From NCBI GenBank assembly GCA_017628165.1, contig JAGBZQ010000016.1:1-10050 (forward strand): a DNA stretch of 10,050 nt. The letters run 5' to 3'. A model generated the notes under the pieces. That model did no database searches, was not told the origin of the DNA, and saw nothing but the letters and a program-made list of their open reading frames with translations. Shown in pieces: positions 6,569-10,050 of this stretch. Within the stretch, counting starts at the first letter, position 1, and every line of letters begins with the position of its first letter. The stretch is from Kiritimatiellia bacterium (GTDB lineage: Bacteria; Verrucomicrobiota; Kiritimatiellia; RFP12; UBA1067). The position numbers were made by a program, and so were the translations under genes.

Positions 6569-8941
6569 ATGCTGCTTAAACTTGTGATTAAGGGCCTTGC
6601 TTCGGGGAAAGCCCGTTTTGTTTCGGCGGCCGCGGGAGTCGCTGCTTCGGCCGGGGTAGTGTTTTTTGTCTTTTCGCTCGCCGCCACAAATTCCGCGCAG
6701 GCTCCGGCGCTTTCTGCAAGAGCGGCCGAGCCGTGGGCGGCGTGGAAGATAGAAGGAGATTTCAGGATGGGGCCGCGTCGCGCGGCTCCGCCTGATGCGG
6801 TTTCAAAGGGGGCGTCTCGCGCCGAGGGTCGAAATGGCCAGGCCGGCGAAACCCGTATTCCAGAACCTGATTTGAGAATGCCGCTTGTTGCGGCAACGAT
6901 CGATTACCGCCCTGGAGGAAAGGTGCTTCAAGGTCCTCCCATGCGTGCGGTTATTGCGCCTGCTCCAGAGGGGAATCCGTATGCGTCCACGAGTCTTGCG
7001 CAAGGCCGCTGGGTGGATTTCGCATCGCCATCGCCTGAAGTGGTTTGCACCCGCAGCACCCTTAAGCGCTTTGGCAGGGGGAGAATCCCCGATATCGGAG
7101 AGAGCATTAAGTTTGTGGGCGCAAACGGTACGATGACGGCGAGGATCGTGGGATATCTTGACGAAGTGAAATTGCCCATGGGCTTCCCAGGGGTTTTTGC
7201 CAACGAAGCGGCTTTCAAATGTTTTTCTGCCGAGAAAAGGGGAAGCATCTCGCTTTGGAGAAAGAAGGTGGAGGGCAGTGGCGTATTGACGCCCACATCT
7301 GAAAGCGTGGTCAATTCCTTCAAGGGTGATGAGCAGCGCCGCATGGATTACGCGAGGCCTCTTATGTTTGTCGCGTCTATTCTTACGGCTCTTGCTCTCA
7401 TGGTGAACTCTCTTCTTCTTTCTGTCGAGGCAAACAGAAAGACGCTTGCAATGCTGCGCACGGCAGGTCTCACGCGCATGGGGGTTGTCGGTTTTGTGGC
7501 GATAGAGGCATTTCTCTCCGCGTCGGCAGGGCTTTTTGCGGGGCTGTTGATTTCAGCATTGTCGTTAAGGATTTATGCGGCAAGTGATATAAGCGCCTTT
7601 CCGATGGGAGTTTTGTACGATTGGCGCATTGCGGCGATGGTGGCGGCTGTTGCGCTCCTTATGGTTTTTGCGGCTGTTCTCTTTGCGCTCAGGAGTGCGC
7701 TTTCTGTCCGTGCGCTTGACGCCTCGAGCGTCCGTCCGCGGTCACGTGTGTCCGGAATGGCTATAGCGTTTGGGTTGGGTTTTGCGTCATTTGTGGCGGT
7801 TGAAGTTTGGGGGGCGAGCCTCATGCGCGGCTTTGTGCCGTCTTTGGAGTGGCCAGACGCGATAGTCTCGCTTCTTCCCGCAGGCGCCTCTTCGTTTGAT
7901 ATTGAAAAGCTGCGTGGCATCGAAGGTGTTGAGAGAATAAGCGAGCTTCTGCCGCTTCAGGTTGAAATGCCTCCGCCTAACGGAGCTGCCGTACCTGAAG
8001 ATGCGCGCTCTATGCCAAATGCCCTGTTTCTTGCTGCCGAGTGGTTGCCTGAGTTCAAGTTTGTGGAAGGCACTCACCGCGAAGCTTTCAAAGCGGTTTC
8101 CGAGGGGGATGCATGCGTCATTTCGCTTATGATGTCACGTGCAAGAAATCTCCACAAAGGTGACAGGCTTCCTCTTTTTATCGCGGGACGCACCGGGCCT
8201 AAGACGGAAGTGTCGCTCCCTATTGCAGGGGTTGTGGATGTTAACTGGCACATGGTGACGAGCCGTGGGCTTGTCCGCGGGATGAACGGAGCTTCAGGTA
8301 TGACGGATGGCCCAGTATTCGCTTCTTTTGATACGGTGGAGTCGTTAGATCCGCGTCCCGCCGCGCATCTTAGAATGACGCATCTTTGGGTGGTGTACAA
8401 GAAGGATTTTCTCTCCGAGAAGGGTGTGTTTCCGGCCGGTCGCGAAATCGAAAGAGCCATCGGCAAAGCTCTCGGGAATCCAGATTCGTTTACGGTGCGT
8501 CTTCATGCCCGCGACGAAATAGCAGACGGGACATTGGCCCACGGATCTGATCTTATAGGGCAGGCCGCGCGCGTTCCGTTTGTCTTTCTCGCCATTCTGG
8601 CTATTGGTTTTGTGGCGATGCTCGTGGCCGAGGCCGATGCGGCCAGAAATGAGTATGCCATTCTCCGTGCGGTGGGAGCCACGAGGGCGCAGCTTGCGCG
8701 TCGTCTTTCTGCGAAGGCGATCAAGACGGCGCTTTGGGGGATGGTGGGGGCAATTCCCATAGGTGCGTTCGCAGGATGGTTTTTTGCCGTGAAGACGGCG
8801 GCAAAATGGGCGGGAATGCCGAATTATTTTGAAGTGCCGTGGCGGATCATTTTCGAGGGTGGGATAGGCGCGCTGCTTTTCGCGTTGACTGTTGCAGTCC
8901 CTACGGCGATAGTCATTATTGGCCGCGCAACGCGCAGATAA
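6569..8941 (+). CDS. ABC transporter permease with two FtsX-type halves
   Basis: The 790 residues form two similar halves, each with one helix, a large periplasmic domain and three helices. First half: helix about 16-40, periplasmic part about 41-260, helices about 264-286, 308-333 and 350-375. Second half: helix about 396-417, periplasmic part to about 668, helices about 670-692, 728-755 and 766-788. The FtsX coupling segment after the second helix of each half is recognisable: RKTLAMLRTAGLTR (about 290-303) and RNEYAILRAVGATR (about 693-706). MacB and LolC/E carry one such half of four helices and work as dimers, so this fused chain could supply both halves alone, or itself pair. No MacA-like adaptor or outer-membrane factor lies next to it. 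The start ATG 6569 has AGGAG at 6560-6564. The partner ATPase is the gene immediately upstream. The substrate is unknown. Confidence 0.9.
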   Translation: MLLKLVIKGLASGKARFVSAAAGVAASAGVVFFVFSLAATNSAQAPALSARAAEPWAAWKIEGDFRMGPRRAAPPDAVSKGASRAEGRNGQAGETRIPEPDLRMPLVAATIDYRPGGKVLQGPPMRAVIAPAPEGNPYASTSLAQGRWVDFASPSPEVVCTRSTLKRFGRGRIPDIGESIKFVGANGTMTARIVGYLDEVKLPMGFPGVFANEAAFKCFSAEKRGSISLWRKKVEGSGVLTPTSESVVNSFKGDEQRRMDYARPLMFVASILTALALMVNSLLLSVEANRKTLAMLRTAGLTRMGVVGFVAIEAFLSASAGLFAGLLISALSLRIYAASDISAFPMGVLYDWRIAAMVAAVALLMVFAAVLFALRSALSVRALDASSVRPRSRVSGMAIAFGLGFASFVAVEVWGASLMRGFVPSLEWPDAIVSLLPAGASSFDIEKLRGIEGVERISELLPLQVEMPPPNGAAVPEDARSMPNALFLAAEWLPEFKFVEGTHREAFKAVSEGDACVISLMMSRARNLHKGDRLPLFIAGRTGPKTEVSLPIAGVVDVNWHMVTSRGLVRGMNGASGMTDGPVFASFDTVESLDPRPAAHLRMTHLWVVYKKDFLSEKGVFPAGREIERAIGKALGNPDSFTVRLHARDEIADGTLAHGSDLIGQAARVPFVFLAILAIGFVAMLVAEADAARNEYAILRAVGATRAQLARRLSAKAIKTALWGMVGAIPIGAFAGWFFAVKTAAKWAGMPNYFEVPWRIIFEGGIGALLFALTVAVPTAIVIIGRATRR

Positions 8942-8954
8942 GGATGAAGGGTAT

Positions 8955-9911
8955 ATGGCAAAACGCAATGATTCAATAGAGGTGTTTCGTGCGCTTTTGA
9001 TGTTTGGCATCTGTTTTCTTCATGCCGTTTCGCAGGGCGATTTTTACTGTCATGCGCTCGTCAGGATTCTTTGCCCGGCGGTATGCGGCTTTGTTTTTAT
9101 ATCGGGATGGTTCGGTGTACGCTTCAGCGTTGGCAAAATTCTCCGTCTTTATGCCATGGGAGCCTATGCGGCGCTGGTGGCATCTCTTGTCCCGCAGTTT
9201 CAAGCCGGGGCTTTTGCTCCATGCGAATACCTTTTGACGGCTCTTGATCTTTGGAGGGAGTATTGGTTTCTTCACGGGTATGTGGTTCTTATGTGTTTTG
9301 CTCCTGCAGTGAATTACGTGGTTGATAAGGCTGAGAAAAAGGAGGCGGTCTATATTTTAGCCCCCGTCATGGGTTTCAGTTTTGTCTGGTCGTGGGGTGC
9401 TTCGGCACCCTTTGCGGGGCGTTTTTTCCCTGTGACCGAGGGCCTTGGCGCGTATAGCGGATTTTCGCTCTTGGCGGTTTATACTTTGGCAAGGATTTGC
9501 CGCCGTCATTGCCCTCAGCCGCCCTTAAAGGCTGTGATCGGCTGCTTTGCTGTTTCGTTCGCAGGCGTTCTTCTTACGGGAGGGATGTATCATTCGCCGT
9601 TCGCGGCACTTTTAGCGGCATCTGTCTTTTATTTCTTTCTGCGCATGGGGAGTATCCCCAAGTCGATTGTGCGGATGATTGATGTTCTTGCACCGTCGTT
9701 ATTTTCCATTTATCTTCTTCATTCGCATGTTTCAATAGGTTTTGCTCTTATGAAGGCGCTTGAAAACTGTCTTGTGGGATATATGCCGGTAGTTTTAGCC
9801 TATTTTGCCACCGCTCTGATTGTGTTTACGGGCTGTTTTGTTCTTGACCTTCCGCGCAGAGCCATTGCTTGGAGTATAGATAGATACTTCCGGTATTTGC
9901 GTTTCCCATAA
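8955..9911 (+). CDS. Integral membrane acyltransferase, acyltransferase-3 family
   Basis: The 318-residue protein is almost wholly hydrophobic, with roughly nine or ten membrane helices. Near the N-terminus it has the R-x10-H pattern of acyltransferase-3 enzymes (R12 and H23 in FRALLMFGICFLH). It also has the family's YWFLHGYVVLM...APAVN segment at about 103-120 and a late LFSIYLLHSH segment. Such proteins transfer acyl groups, often acetyl, to sugars of exopolysaccharide, O-antigen or peptidoglycan at the inner membrane. The acceptor here is unknown. ATG 8955 is preferred because GAAGGG (8946-8951) precedes it closely and the conserved region begins a few residues later; an in-frame ATG at 8919 would overlap the permease gene by 23 bases. 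It follows the permease stop by 13 bases and is the last gene of the cluster. It has no SGNH hydrolase domain fused. Confidence 0.85.
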   Translation: MAKRNDSIEVFRALLMFGICFLHAVSQGDFYCHALVRILCPAVCGFVFISGWFGVRFSVGKILRLYAMGAYAALVASLVPQFQAGAFAPCEYLLTALDLWREYWFLHGYVVLMCFAPAVNYVVDKAEKKEAVYILAPVMGFSFVWSWGASAPFAGRFFPVTEGLGAYSGFSLLAVYTLARICRRHCPQPPLKAVIGCFAVSFAGVLLTGGMYHSPFAALLAASVFYFFLRMGSIPKSIVRMIDVLAPSLFSIYLLHSHVSIGFALMKALENCLVGYMPVVLAYFATALIVFTGCFVLDLPRRAIAWSIDRYFRYLRFP

Positions 9912-10022
9912 TATGCCAAAATATTGTGCTCAAAATTTCGCCTGGGAAAATTTCTTTTCGGTTGCCTTGCCTTATTACGCAGGATTGTGTATACTACAAA
10001 ATATTTTTGCAGAGTACAGAAG
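9912..10022. other. Intergenic region between the cluster and the next gene
   Basis: These 111 bases hold the promoter at 9967-9995. They also contain a weak AT-only inverted pair (AAAATTT at 9932-9938 and 9947-9953) followed by CTTTTC. That hairpin lacks the G/C stem of a normal intrinsic terminator, so no firm terminator is visible after the acyltransferase gene. I see no tRNA or riboswitch-like structure. Confidence 0.5.
9967..9995 (+). promoter_or_regulatory. Probable sigma-70-type promoter for the last gene
   Basis: A -35 element TTGCCT (9967-9972, four of six consensus bases) and a -10 element TATACT (9990-9995, five of six) are separated by exactly 17 bases, in the only non-coding gap of more than 100 bases in the window. 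Transcription would begin near 10002, leaving a short leader of about 20 bases before ATG 10023. The surrounding sequence is richer in A/T than the genes. Recognition is by consensus only. Confidence 0.6.
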
Positions 10023-10050
10023 ATGTATTTAAAACAGTTAGATGTAGTAG
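10023..10050 (+). CDS. smc: 5' end of a gene, probably chromosome segregation protein SMC
   Basis: Only nine complete codons are present, reading MYLKQLDVV, and the tenth begins with G. SMC proteins of many bacteria start MYLK.L...GFKSFA, so the residues fit and a glycine next would be expected. SMC is a large ATPase with a long coiled coil that, with ScpA and ScpB, organises and segregates the chromosome. The ATG lies about 20 bases after the predicted transcription start; the upstream ribosome site is weak (GCAGAG, 10009-10014). RecF or other ABC-type ATPases can have similar first residues, and so short a match cannot exclude them. Confidence 0.6.

Noticed and set aside
8345..9010. A 221-codon minus-strand open frame over the permease end
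   Set aside because: It is antisense to the FtsX-type C-terminal half, very rich in basic residues, and has no family signal.
9932..9960. Possible terminator hairpin after the acyltransferase gene
   Set aside because: The stem is only A/T pairs, the loop is G/C-rich and the T-run is interrupted; this is not a convincing intrinsic terminator.

Overview
This window looks like an ordinary chromosomal housekeeping segment of a Gram-negative bacterium of moderate GC content. Every gene lies on the + strand and coding is almost gap-free. The organism has the MEP isoprenoid pathway (a DXS-like enzyme), DAP-type cell-wall/lysine synthesis (DapF), a periplasmic Prc-like protease and a MacB/FtsX-type ABC exporter. 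The tail of the first, cut-off protein and the variant TPP motif of the DXS resemble proteins I associate with the PVC group (Verrucomicrobiota, Kiritimatiellota, Lentisphaerota). That placement is inference from memory and is weak.

Layout: (1) 1-432, the C-terminal end of a protein that resembles the soluble tail of a membrane glycosyltransferase. (2) 429-2168, 1-deoxy-D-xylulose-5-phosphate synthase, lacking the usual first ~30 residues. (3) 2170-2847, a membrane-anchored NERD-domain protein. (4) 2844-4985, a Prc/Tsp-like S41 processing protease. (5) 5001-5801, diaminopimelate epimerase. (6) 5837-6550 and 6569-8941, the ATPase and an 8-helix duplicated FtsX-type permease of one ABC exporter. 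(7) 8955-9911, a membrane acyltransferase-3 family protein. (8) A 111-base AT-richer gap holding a good sigma-70-type promoter, then the first nine codons of a gene whose N-terminus matches SMC.

Genes 1 to 7 overlap or are separated by at most 35 bases, so they are probably one transcription unit, or a few overlapping ones, whose promoter lies upstream of the window. The theme is loosely cell envelope: isoprenoid precursor for lipid carriers, peptidoglycan precursor, periplasmic proteolysis, export across the inner membrane and acylation of a surface molecule. Nothing shows that the products act as one system. The last promoter starts a separate unit.

I saw no tRNA, rRNA, CRISPR array, insertion sequence, integrase or long repeat. 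I do not find a convincing new biological system. The points most worth a second look are the shortened DXS with unusual cofactor-motif residues, the membrane-anchored NERD protein inside a housekeeping cluster, and the fused ABC permease with no adaptor protein beside it.
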